Source: Coprinellus micaceus (taxonomy: Eukaryota > Basidiomycota > Agaricomycetes > Agaricales > Psathyrellaceae). From it: DNA of 64,000 bases. Location: assembly GCA_951394405.1 (NCBI GenBank), contig OX596339.1, positions 4,054,338-4,118,337 of the forward strand, written 5' to 3'. Both the position numbers and the translations under genes were made by a program. Shown one piece after another: positions 45,501 to 55,390 of this stretch. Within the stretch, counting starts at the first letter, position 1, and every line of letters begins with the position of its first letter. Under the pieces are notes generated by a model. That model saw only the letters and a list, made by a program, of their open reading frames with translations. It was not told the DNA's origin and ran no database searches.

Positions 45501-46728
45501 GTTCTTGTCGGAGAAAAGATCTGGTTTGTTGCCGTTCCTGAGGGTACCTTCCTTCCTGCTTCCTTTCTCGCCTACGCCACCCCCATCGAAGGGTTCGTCA
45601 TGTCGATCCCAGAAGGTTATCGGATCTTTGTTGTCTGCCTGACCCAAAACACCGAGATGTAAGTATATCATCTTTTACATGTGATACACGATCTCAATCT
45701 TCCTTATAGGGACATGCCCCCTGGTACCTTTCACTGCGTCACGACGACACAGCATGCCGTCTGCTACGGGAGTCATAGCTACTCCTGGAAGACCATGCTA
45801 CAAACGTTGTGGGGCCTTATCCTCGTGCGCATCAAGCCTGACACCACAAACGCATCCCATGAGTGCTGGTCCGAGTGCCTCGTTCGCATTCTCGCATTCT
45901 TCCACCAACGCTACATCCTCAAGTATAATCCACCATCCTCTGACTGCCCTCTGGAACCTCGGCCTGAATCTCATCTCCCTTCGCTCGTGAGCCGCTCGGA
46001 CTGGATAAACCTCTCGGCGCTCTGTGTCATCGTCGAACTCGTCAACCTCTTGTCCACCGAGACCTACCGATATCCCGCAGCCCACCAAGAACTCATCGAG
46101 AAAACGTCGAGCAGCAAGTGCCCGAAGGACCCTCAATTAGCCAAAGCGTATAAAAAACGACTCCGTGTCCTCAATGCAGTCTCCACGGGGTATGACGAAA
46201 AAGACCTCAATGCGCTCTCAAACGACCAGAGAATGGCCTTCATTGGCGGTCGAGCGATCGCCCACGATACCGTCTGTTCGTTCGACCTGCCCAACACAAC
46301 CCGTACCTTTCGTCAGGACGTTTTCGTCCCCATGATGGCATCCACCCTTTACCACATGAAGCACGCCCTGGAGACCACCGAGGCCTGCAAGGAAGTCGCT
46401 CAGGAGTGGAATAACCCACGGAGACGACTCCATTTCGACAAGCAATTCCAGAGTGTCGTCGAACGGTATAAGGACGTTCACACCTTTTATCAAGGACTGG
46501 AGGAGTCTAACCCTACCTTTAAATGGAGCCAAGCGGACATGAATCGCACGTACGATATTCCCGAGTCCGGCTATGAACTTCGGGAGAGGAATTTGAAAGG
46601 TAAAGTACCATCCACACCTCTCTCTCTCTCTCTCTTGTACTGAGCCGCCTGACCCAGGTTTTTCCTATGATTCCATCATGGAGTATGGCGCTACGTCCCT
46701 CGACATGGTTTACCTCGCCCACTTGTAG
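42572..46728 (+). CDS. Coiled-coil and JmjC-domain protein (1,200 aa)
   Basis: Eleven exons join in frame: 42572-42682, 42736-43026, 43083-43319, 43372-43515, 43575-43770, 43833-44758, 44819-44887, 44939-45140, 45193-45658, 45710-46599 and 46658-46728. The N-terminal ~325 residues are helical and unrecognised. Residues about 395-540 are an extreme Glu/Arg/Lys coiled coil (repeats like RRREEEEKERRR), followed by a basic stretch. The JmjC-like fold lies around residues 780-910: GWHVDAD gives the HxD iron ligands (near 816) and PPGTFHCV the distal His (near 888). Such domains are 2-oxoglutarate/Fe(II) oxygenases, often histone demethylases; substrate unknown. A separate JmjC gene starting at ATG 45002 is the alternative model. 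Confidence 0.7.
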
Positions 46729-47305
46729 TGCGAGACGCGAGTCGGCGACCCCTTTCCGTAGTACGCGTACATGATGTATCTCGTGGTCGATCCTTTTGTA
46801 TGACAATCATATGCTTTTTCCTTTTCCCCGGAGGCCGTCGGCACTCATGCATCCATGAACTGAAGCTCGGAAGCTCAATCCCAGCTGGGAACTGTCATCG
46901 AGCGTGTCACGCCAATGTCGCTTCGCCGTACCACAAGTTGAATATTGGGAGCATGGGAGAACGCTAACATGAACTGCGACTGTGCGATTCCTGATTCGAG
47001 GGTACCAGATGATACGCCAAGGTACGTGGACCATATTGTCTTCTCTGTTCATCACGTTTACCAGACACGCCCGACAATAGTATCATCGCCGCACAGGCGC
47101 AACCTCTCTCGATACCGAATAGGCCCGGGGCCCCAACCATGATCTCCCTAGCTTCTCATACGATTCACACCGTCCTCAACTCGCGCTCGGTTCTGAATAG
47201 AAACCGCGTCCCTTGTTCAATAGCGTAAGGCACTCTATTTTTTATTGGCATCCAAAGGTTACTTTTATTAAAGAGATAGAAAAGATGTGGGTATAATCAC
47301 CGCTG
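46729..47305. other. Convergent intergenic region, no gene recognised
   Basis: This lies between the 3' ends of the JmjC gene (+) and the PHD-like gene (-). I see no further coding signal. AATAGAAACC and AT-richer stretches near 47230-47285 may contain the polyadenylation region of the minus-strand gene. Confidence 0.4.
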
Positions 47306-48978
47306 CTACAACGCCTTGGTGGATTCCAGCCAAGCCCCATCGCCATGCCGACCCATGCCGACCCATCTACCATCTTCGGGCATGCAGAAGCGCTTGGTGA
47401 ACGCACAATTCTTCTGCGTACAACCAAAGTCCAGTGCGTCTTTCACTGACTGACGCTGGTGCACTCGAATCGTATTGAGGCATCGACAGACTGGACACTG
47501 GAGAGGTAGGACCTGCCCAAATGGCCTCTTAGAAGCATGACTCCAAGTATACCACCTTGCCTTGACGGGCGAGAACACGACTAACCCAGAATGCGGTCCC
47601 AGGATGGCGGCCCCGGCCAATGCGTCCCTGGCTGACCACTTGCGATAGGTAAACCACATCAGAGCAAGGTGTGCCGTATACTCTGCAGCGAACGAATCAA
47701 TAAACTTGGGACTGTTGAATGCGACGAATTCCCTGAATAATGACCTGCCCACGTATTAATATTCAGATTTCCACTCGTTTGTGACTATACTGGTCGTACT
47801 CACCTCCTCCCAAAATCCGATAATACTTTAATATTACCTTGGGCTGTAACAACGCTTCCTCCCGCGAACATGAAGCACACATTAGGACACTGATCACCCC
47901 CTCGACGTAGGATAGCCTCCAGACGCGGGGGAAAGATATAGGTGAGGACCTGTTTTCGGGTTAGCCGTCGTTCCATAGAAGATAGGACAAACACTCACGT
48001 CAGAGAGGCTCGCCGCACCTCTATTCCCAGGGAGTATGTGGAGGTCCCCTCGCTCAGTGTCGGCCAGAGTTGTAATCGTAACGAGGAACTGCGAACAGCT
48101 AGTTTATCTCGCGTCAGTGTCTAGTGATAAACGCCCCAGTTCCACGCCAACTAACCCTTTAAACTCTGCGCTTTCTAGTTGTTGAACCAGCTCAATGAGA
48201 GCCTCTCCCGTGAACGAATTCTCTCCCAAGATTTCCAATGGAACATTAAAGAGGGTTACCCTTGACCCATGAATCGAAAGGCAGCGCTGATACACCGAAA
48301 ACGCGGGCAGCGATTCCAGGGTGAGGCCCGCTAGGGTGAACGCGATGATGACCAATTGGCCCGCCTTTACGCAGTTCACCACGGCCATTGGGTTTTCAAG
48401 GACTCTGTGGGGCTAAAAATACGATATTTTGTGAATAGGGTGGCATAGTTAGGATTGGGACCAGTGGAACGTACGTATTTCGTTATCCCAGTCCCCTTAG
48501 CCTCGCCCTTTCTTTGCCAGCAAACTGGACAAGTGAATTCTTCGTCGAACGCCAGCTCAACGCAGCCGTTGCAGCAGCTTCTATCGCAGGAGGAGCACTT
48601 GGCTAGTATCCCTCCGTTGTGACAGTGCGAGCACAGCTGCTTTATCCGTCAGTGACCGTTCCTTTCATAGTACGTCGATCAACTCACCACAACATCCTCT
48701 GTGTCCTCTGACCCAACGCTCTTGTACCACTCTAATGCTTTCCCATGTCCTTTTAAAACACGCGACATACCGAGTGTATTCGTGGTTCCTGTCGACGATC
48801 TTGCGTTTCTCTCCATAACGAGTCGAACGGGTGTCCTCTTCAAGGCGGGAGGCGGGGTCGTTACAAGCATGATCGGTGCACGGCCCACGAGGTCTCTACG
48901 CCCCGAGCGATCCAGGGGCCTATTTTCAGAGACTGCTCTGGCGCAGCGGGCCCGTGTAACCCTATCGGTTCTTGGCAT
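47306..48978 (-). CDS. PHD/RING-like zinc-finger protein (465 aa)
   Basis: Minus-strand exons 48978-48688, 48639-48475, 48412-48156, 48098-47999, 47949-47804 and 47744-47306 join in frame. After a basic N-terminus, residues about 98-150 form a cysteine cluster (LCSHCHNGG, KCSSCD, CCNGCVEL, TCPVCW) like a PHD or RING finger. The middle part is a hydrophobic alpha/beta region (QLVIIAFTLAG, CFMFAGGSV, FIDSFAAEYTAHLALMWF); its alternation of strands and helices recalls caspase/CHAT-like folds, a weak impression only. A second C..C pair (LQCPVCRCL, then FGCTQKNC) is near the C-terminus. Chromatin or ubiquitin roles are both possible. Confidence 0.62.
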
Positions 48979-49185
48979 TATATTGACGAGGTAGCAGTGA
49001 CGGACTCGACCTATTTTCTAGTTGGGTGTGAGAATCAATTGTGATGATGTCATCATCATCATCGTCGTTTCCTCGCTTTTCTCTTCCAGTGCCACGTCGA
49101 ATGAATTCTCCGGCATCTGGTAAGCTTTGCATCTGGTTTTCTTTTTCTTTCTTCCCATAACTCCTCGCTAATCAACCATTCCAGC
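48979..49185. other. Short intergenic region with ATC/TGATGA runs
   Basis: A GATGATGTCATCATCATCATCG stretch near 49042 and a T-rich stretch near 49140 precede the 203-bp satellite. No gene is seen. Confidence 0.4.
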
Positions 49186-49189
49186 ACGA

Positions 49190-50245
49190 TTTCAAAGAGG
49201 ACACTTGATCTTGCCCAGTGGTTCGTCCAGTTTCGACTAGCGATCCATGATCTCTCTCATTTCTTGAGGAGATATGCGAACCTTGGAACGACGCACCGTG
49301 GATCTCCTCCCGGCGTGTCGTATCTACCCATAGAGTCCTCCCGTTACACGACGACTGGCACCTGCGAAGTCACACGAATTCTGCAACCGCCGTCGTCGGG
49401 AGGCCACTCGACCTTGCGCAGTGGTTCGTCTAGTTTCGACTAGCGATCCGTGATCTCTCTCATTTCTTGAGGAGATATGCGAACCTTGGAACGACGCACC
49501 GTGGATCTCCTCCCGGCGTGTCGTATCTACCCATAGAGTCCTCCCATTACACGACGACTGGCACCTGCGAAGTCACACGAATTCTGCAACCGCCGTCGTC
49601 GGGAGGCCACTCGACCTTGTACAGTGGTTCGTCTAGTTTCGACTAGCGATCCATGATCTCTCTCATTTCTTGAGGAGATATGCGAACCTTGGAACGACGC
49701 ACCGTGGATCTCCTCCCGGCGTGTCGTATCTACCCATAGAGTCCTCCCATTACACGACGACTGGCACCTGCGAAGTCACACGAATTCTGCAACCGCCGTC
49801 GTCGGGAGGCCACTCGACCTTGTACAGTGGTTCGTCTAGTTTCGACTGGCGATCCATGATCTCTTCTAGGGATACAAAACTTGGAACGACGCGCTGTGGA
49901 TCTCCTCCCGGTGTGTCGTATCTACCCATAGAGTCCTCCCGTTACACGACGACTGGCACCTGCGAAGTCACACGAATTCTGCAACCGCCGTCGTCGGGAG
50001 GCCACTCGACCTTGCGCAGTGGTTCGTCTAGTTTCGACTAGCGATCCGTGATCTCTCTCATTTCTTGAGGAGATATGCGAACCTTGGAACGACGCACCGT
50101 GGATCTCCTCCCGGTGTGTCGTATCTATCTATAGAGGCCTCCCGTTACACATCGACTCTGGCACATGCAAAGCGCCGTCGTCGGGAGGCTACTCGACCTT
50201 GCGCAGTGGTTCGTCCAGTTTCGACTGGCGATCCATGATCTCTTC
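49190..50245. repeat. 203-bp satellite, five units
   Basis: The marker TTGGAACGACG occurs at 49283, 49486, 49689, 49881 and 50084: spacings of 203, 203, 192 and 203 bp. Units share GTGGATCTCCTCCCGG, ACCCATAGAGTCCTCCC, GAATTCTGCAACCGCCG and a TTTCGACTAGCGATCC phrase. The fourth interval has lost about 11 bp. Units 1-3 are nearly identical. The flank to about 50490 contains more degenerate pieces. Confidence 0.92.
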
Positions 50246-50765
50246 TAGGTGAAAAGGCACGTCGCCGATCCCCTCCCGCTCTTCCCCACTCATATGAGCT
50301 CTTCCGCCAGCGGTTCATGTTCAGTATCCGTGATCTCCTCTAGGCACTAGCGCAGCGCAGGTCTCCTCCAGGTGTATCGTATCTGGCTCTGTCACCTGCA
50401 AAGTGCTGTCGTCCAGAAATTACTTGCACTTGTGCGGCGGTTCGTTAGATTTCGACTGGTCTCTCCTGGGGTTACGAATATTGAGACAATGCGCTGTGGG
50501 TTTCCCTCTCTCTCTCTCACACTCTATGCGTCGCACCCCATTCGCCAATCGCTTTACTCGCCCGGTTCGCACCACGAGCCCCCGCTTTGCGTCTTGTTAT
50601 CATCACATTCTCAAGCATACCTATCGCTTGTCGAATTACAATACCCACGAAATATATCTAATCTGTCACAATCGATTGTTGTCACTTTTGATGTGACGAT
50701 ATCAACACATGCACGAACACGCACAGGCATCGTTGGCCTTTTTGTCTTGAACACCGACGTCCAGC
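50246..50765. other. Degenerate satellite flank and promoter region of the dioxygenase gene
   Basis: To about 50490 there are decayed pieces of the 203-bp unit (GATCTCCTCTAGG, TTTCGACTGG). From there to the start codon at 50766 the sequence is pyrimidine-rich and then AT-richer, consistent with a promoter, but no specific site is identified. Confidence 0.4.
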
Positions 50766-51883
50766 ATGGCGAAAGGACGACGACGCCCAAGTCGCGAAGA
50801 GAAGCGACCGAAGAGAGGGAATGGAGCCAAAGCTCACGAGCGCCATAGCTCCAATTGGTACTCGAAAGGGAGACAGGCCTATCTCGACAAGAGGCACAAG
50901 GACATGCGTACGCCCTCTATTACTCTCGCTTCTTGGACGAATCCGTGGATTTACAAACCCTAAGTTGTCCACGAGCTCGAAAAGCACCCCGACCACTTCG
51001 ACCGCGTCTCGTCCAACGGGAAGGTCGTCCTCGATAGCGTCGAGGAGCTATATCCCGGAGGTACCCAAGCTCTGAGGCAGGAAAGTGCCCATCGCCCGAT
51101 CCTCTTTCGCCCGTCACTACGAGCGCAAAAATTCCTACCCTTCAATCACCCCGGCGTCTACGTCATCAAGATCACCAAACTTCTCTCCAGGCTAGGGGTC
51201 ACCGCTATATCCGAAGCATGGAGAGATTTAATGAAACTAGAGCCCACCTATCTCTACGACCGCAACGGTAACAATCGTTCAACGACGCCCTCATTTCACT
51301 TTGGGATGTGGTCCCATTCCAGCCCTCTACCATGCATCACTTCGGATACGCGACGCCACTCTCCAGCAATTTGCAAAGCTATCAATCGATTTCTCAAGGC
51401 TATCGCAAAGTACCTGGCCCCCCACATCCGGATGCTTTTACGGTACTACGCCCCCGATGTCTATGAAAGGCAGATGAAGTGAGAATACCTTCCGCAGAGC
51501 TCCCATCGCACGTAGCTGATCATGACACATCTAGTGCGTATCGGCGAGTCAAGGCCCTTCTTGGACAGGAGGAGTGGTGGGTGGATTTTCTCGGGGCGTT
51601 CTTTACAGTGGCTGCCAAGGAGGGGTCCAGCGAAATCCCGCACATCGATTTCAACGACGACAATCAATCGATTACCTGGGCCGTCCCCATTGGCGAATTC
51701 ACTGGTGGTGAATTCTGTACCCCTCAGCTCGATTCGAGAATTCCTGTCCTCTCCGGCCAGGGGATAGGATGCAACACCCGTCGCATCGTTCATTACGGTA
51801 CTCCTACCCAGGGCAATCGTCTCGTTCTTACCCTCTTTTGTGACAAGACCCTCATGTCCGGTTTCGAAAAGGGTCGTTACTAG
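50766..51883 (+). CDS. 2-oxoglutarate/Fe(II) dioxygenase, TET/JBP-like (334 aa)
   Basis: Exons 50766-50907, 50965-51478 and 51535-51883 join in frame. The N-terminus is highly basic (KGRRRPSREEKRPKRG), suited to nucleic-acid binding or nuclear import. The C-terminal domain has the full catalytic set: HID near residues 255-257, IGEFTGGEFCTPQL, IVHYG (His near 305) and GNRLVL (Arg near 314). The GG(E/D)..PQL signature between the two iron sites resembles the fungal TET/JBP-type DNA base oxygenases, which oxidise 5-methylcytosine or thymine; a prolyl-hydroxylase-like or other 2OG enzyme remains possible. It sits directly after the 203-bp satellite. Confidence 0.68.
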
Positions 51884-52635
51884 AAAATATATATACTCCT
51901 CTTTCAAGACTCCAGTCGCGTTGAGCGCATGCGCCGGGGATATATAGATGAGCGCCCTGGATCTGCGTTTATTCTACAGCGTCACCTGTCAAATATATCG
52001 CCGGGACGAATCGTATAGCCTTCGAATTGGCCTCTCCCCACCTTTAAAAGGCCGATGGAGCGGCTGGCACGTCCTCCCACTAATAACCATGACCCACACT
52101 CGCTCCCATCGGAACGTCAGGAGGGGGGTGTCTTTATCCAACGACTACCCTCACATGTTGTATGGGATCCTTTGTTTCTATTCAATCGTTACGCTGACTT
52201 TGGGGGGAGGGGCGCTCTAGCTGCTCGTCTTGCTCCAGTGCAACGAGTTCGCTCCTTCATTACTCCCAATGCCTTGGGGAGAGCATTTTCTGTATCCGCT
52301 GCGGCTCTCGAATGACCATGGGCTCCGAGCGCGGATGTGAGTAGCCACGTTCCATCTATTCTAATCTAGAACTCACGCCTTCCCAGTACTTCGCTGTGCC
52401 TGCTGCCACCACGAAGAAGCGAAGCATGGTTAAATTGATCTCGCCTCTACATGTAGAGGCGTGCTCGATCACAACGCGATCGCGCTCTGCGCTATTCCTT
52501 CACCCTTTCCTACATGGCGTTAAATATTGTCAGTGTGCTCGCGACACTGGATTAAGGTCCTCTAAACCGGAAGAACATCGTCCTGTGCCCCTGAGTGTTC
52601 CAATATAATAATCCGTTGAGTGACAGAGAAGCAGC
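51884..52635. other. Intergenic region, no gene recognised
   Basis: Frames here are short and unsupported. It contains a perfect copy of the dispersed palindrome at 52442 and a GTGAGT...CCCAG intron-like segment near 52340-52386 without clear flanking exons. Confidence 0.4.
52442..52461. repeat. Dispersed palindrome, copy 8 (20 bp, perfect)
   Basis: CGCCTCTACATGTAGAGGCG is a perfect 20-bp palindrome between the dioxygenase and the Spt5-like gene. CTCGATCACAACGCGATCGCG follows within 25 bp. Confidence 0.9.
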
Positions 52636-52955
52636 ATGTCAATATTGCCACGCGACTCTTCTTCGTGCGGGTCGTATCATTTGTATATAGACGTATTTAG
52701 GGACGACCCTAACCCACTTGGTTCCTGTTCATCGCCGCCATGGTCCTCATCCTCGACCCCACCCCCGGTTCTGAAACACCCCTCTTCGAATCCAACGCCT
52801 GTGATCTCGAGACACAGGCACCCAAGCCGTATGATAAAGGTCGCCTCATACCACTATCCTGATCGCCGCAGACCTCCTCCACTGACTCCCGGCCGTCAGT
52901 CCCCCACAGGGACATCACATCCGTACGTTTTCGCCAAGGGCCTCATGGTCCGCAT

Positions 52956-54086
52956 ATGCTGTCGTTTGAGTTGAGAGTGAGCCCCTTTGTGCCTTTTAAT
53001 CGCGTTCCTTACCCGACTCGGCGTGTTCAGGAGTGTGCCTCGGCATTGGAGCAGATGAAAGCCCTGGCCAGAGTAGTCAACGACGACCCCGAATCATATG
53101 GCGCTATCGACTCTATCCACCATATTCCCACCTATCCCCATCGCTTTTTCGTTTCTGGAGGGACCAAAGGCCAGATTTCGGTTCTGGCGGGCGTCCATTC
53201 CGACCACATTCAGCAGGTCAACAGTGCCCTCTTTGAAAAGATCCCCGAGCGAACCCTCTTTCCCCAGCTCAAACCTGGTTCCTGGACAGGCTCCATGCGA
53301 TACGAGCCAGGTACCCGCGCTGCTACCAACATCATCATCCAGACCAACGCCATAGTCGCCCCCGACGCCCTTCAACAAGGTTGTACATCGGATCAGGTGT
53401 GCTTGCTGGTCGTACCATATCTACCTAAACGGCGCACGTTCGGGCCAGTCGACGCCGAAGACCTGGAAGATCTGCCCCTTTCCCAGATCACCTACCTCGC
53501 CTCTCAACCTCCCTTGCACCAAGGCCTACAGGTCGTTGTCGTCAACGTCAAGCAAACGTATGTGTCGCCTGTCGGCCCAACCCCGGAGGAGTTCACGGTC
53601 TTCCGGGATGCCTTGAAGCATGACCAACAGTTTCTAGACCTTCTCCTCGATAGCACCCTCTCGTTTGGCAGGGGTCACCAGCTCCGCTCCGACTGCCCCG
53701 TCAAAATCGTGGCTGGCATGTATCTTGGCCACACTGCCCAATTCAAAGCGGAACATTCGTCCAGGCTCGTCGAGCAATACTCTATTGTCCTCCTTACTCG
53801 GGAAGGGTCCAAGGGCGTATTGACCGTGCGACTCCCCTCCTCGTACATTCGATCCTACTACCGACCTTTTGATAGAGTGAGGATCAGTCGAGGTGGACGT
53901 TCCTGCTATGGCTATTTCCAAAGCTACGATAGTGCAACGGCCACTGTCAGAGTTTATGATGAGGTCACGGTGCGCACCTCTAACGCTCTTCTTGCTCCAA
54001 CTGGAATGCTTACCCCTCTTCATAAGGGAGAGACTCTTCATTTGACAAAGGAAGAGATCACATTTGCGCCTACCATAGTCATGTAG
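52956..54086 (+). CDS. Diverged Spt5-like protein with NGN/KOW-like regions (376 aa)
   Basis: The single frame from ATG 52956 reads to 54086. An alternative model adds an exon 52636-52947 and enters at 53031 after a weak GTCCGC donor. The order of blocks resembles transcription elongation factor Spt5: an NGN-like strand (HRFFVSGGTKGQISVLAGV, about residues 65-85), GSWTGSMRYEPG where Spt5 has GSWVRVKRGKYKG, PYLPKRRTFGP where Spt5 has a PRIDY-type turn, and a terminal KOW-like motif (DRVRISRGGRSCYGYFQS, about 306-325). The key glycines of the first KOW are lost. True Spt5 is much longer with a repeat tail, so this is a short paralog or unrelated. Confidence 0.5.
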   Translation: MLSFELRVSPFVPFNRVPYPTRRVQECASALEQMKALARVVNDDPESYGAIDSIHHIPTYPHRFFVSGGTKGQISVLAGVHSDHIQQVNSALFEKIPERTLFPQLKPGSWTGSMRYEPGTRAATNIIIQTNAIVAPDALQQGCTSDQVCLLVVPYLPKRRTFGPVDAEDLEDLPLSQITYLASQPPLHQGLQVVVVNVKQTYVSPVGPTPEEFTVFRDALKHDQQFLDLLLDSTLSFGRGHQLRSDCPVKIVAGMYLGHTAQFKAEHSSRLVEQYSIVLLTREGSKGVLTVRLPSSYIRSYYRPFDRVRISRGGRSCYGYFQSYDSATATVRVYDEVTVRTSNALLAPTGMLTPLHKGETLHLTKEEITFAPTIVM

Positions 54087-54570
54087 TAGCCTTGGAAAAT
54101 CCCCCGTATACTGGTCGATGGTAGCCCCGTTTCACTGATAAAATTGACCTTTCATTGGCTCTAATCTCGATTCATCCTTATCACACACGGAACGCGGTAC
54201 TTGAAGGCAGTGGGGGGTACACCTTTTGACTCTTCTTCTTTTTCCTCTCTTCTTCTTTCGGGCTCGGGCAGATCGGGGGACGCCGGTTAAAACTGGGCGT
54301 CTATCTCAGTTTGTCCTCCTCGCCCCTTGCGCCTCACACAGTCAGACTCCTCCCCAAAAGGTTTTGACCCATGGTCTGTCCTCAAAAGCGACGTGGTTCT
54401 GACAGAGCGATCTTGTGGGCTCGGACAATTTCTCCCCATTGTCCATGAGCCGAACTCGCCTGCCAAAAGGTACGCCTCCCACTAGTCCTCTTCTTCTGTC
54501 GGCGGATCTCACATCGAGGGGAGTTAGATGATGCTCATCCGTAATCGGCGCGTCAATCCGAGTAGTCAAA
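54087..54570. other. Intergenic region with pyrimidine-rich tract
   Basis: A CTTCTT/TTTCCTCTC tract lies at about 54228-54262, followed by GGGCGTCTATC near 54292. No gene is supported. Confidence 0.4.
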
Positions 54571-55390
54571 ATGTTGCAGCCGCTCGCACCCTCCTCAGAG
54601 CGGCCGCCCAACAGTTTGATTCAACACATGGGAGGAAATACTCCTGGGTGCTGATGTCTGTCCTACTCTTCCGTCTCATGTCGTCACTACTCATCGTCTA
54701 TCATTCCTTAGGACCGACCTGCACACGAGCCCGTCTGAACGGGATCCCCATTTCACTGCTAGAGGCTTTGACAAGAAAGGGTGGGCACATGTTACGATGC
54801 ACTTGTTCGAAACTGGAGACCCAGCAGTGTATTGGAACGGGGGTAGGGCCTACGGCTACGGATTTCCCGGATCTCGCAAGCTTCGATTCGAGTCAGGGAT
54901 ACGACACGTGTAGATGGTCGAGTACGGCGCCTAAACGTCCCCGGACTTCTTCCCGCATCCGAGATATAGGTCGGATTTGGATAATAAGGATATGGTCCTT
55001 TGCTTCGAATTCAATTTTGCTTCGTTCCCTTTGTGGTTTCACAAGCGACTCACTCTGCAGCGTCGCCCCCGCCCCTCGGGTATCATTGCTAATCTAGTCA
55101 CACAAGACCACCAGGAACAAGCGCGTACATTGTACCCCCTCACCCATCCCTTATCTCCTTCTTTTCGACTCGGCCCTAACCCAAAGACCTCACGGTCAGC
55201 CCCCTTTATTCGCCCGTTCGCTCTTGCGAGTCCCCTTCTGTTTGGCGTCACTCTTCTCCTTCTTCTTGTCGTCGTTCGGCAGGATAGGGTGCCCTTGAAT
55301 TTGGTCAACATTGAATACACCCCAAGAGTCCGTCAAGTGCTGGACGTACCCTTATCATCCAAGGCTATTCCCCTCTCTTCGTACCATTGA
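54571..55390 (+). CDS. Small membrane-anchored protein (approximate model)
   Basis: Exon 1 (54571-54647) and exon 2 (54712-54907) join in frame and read MLQPLAPSSERPPNS, then HFTARGFDKKGWAHVTMHLF and YWNGGRAYGYGFPGSRKL, which has a protein-like composition. The last part (about 54970-55390) carries a strong hydrophobic segment (LLFGVTLLLLLVVV) and stops at 55390. The splice joining exon 2 to this part could not be settled in frame; either a missed site or a frameshift is possible. No family was recognised. Confidence 0.42.
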
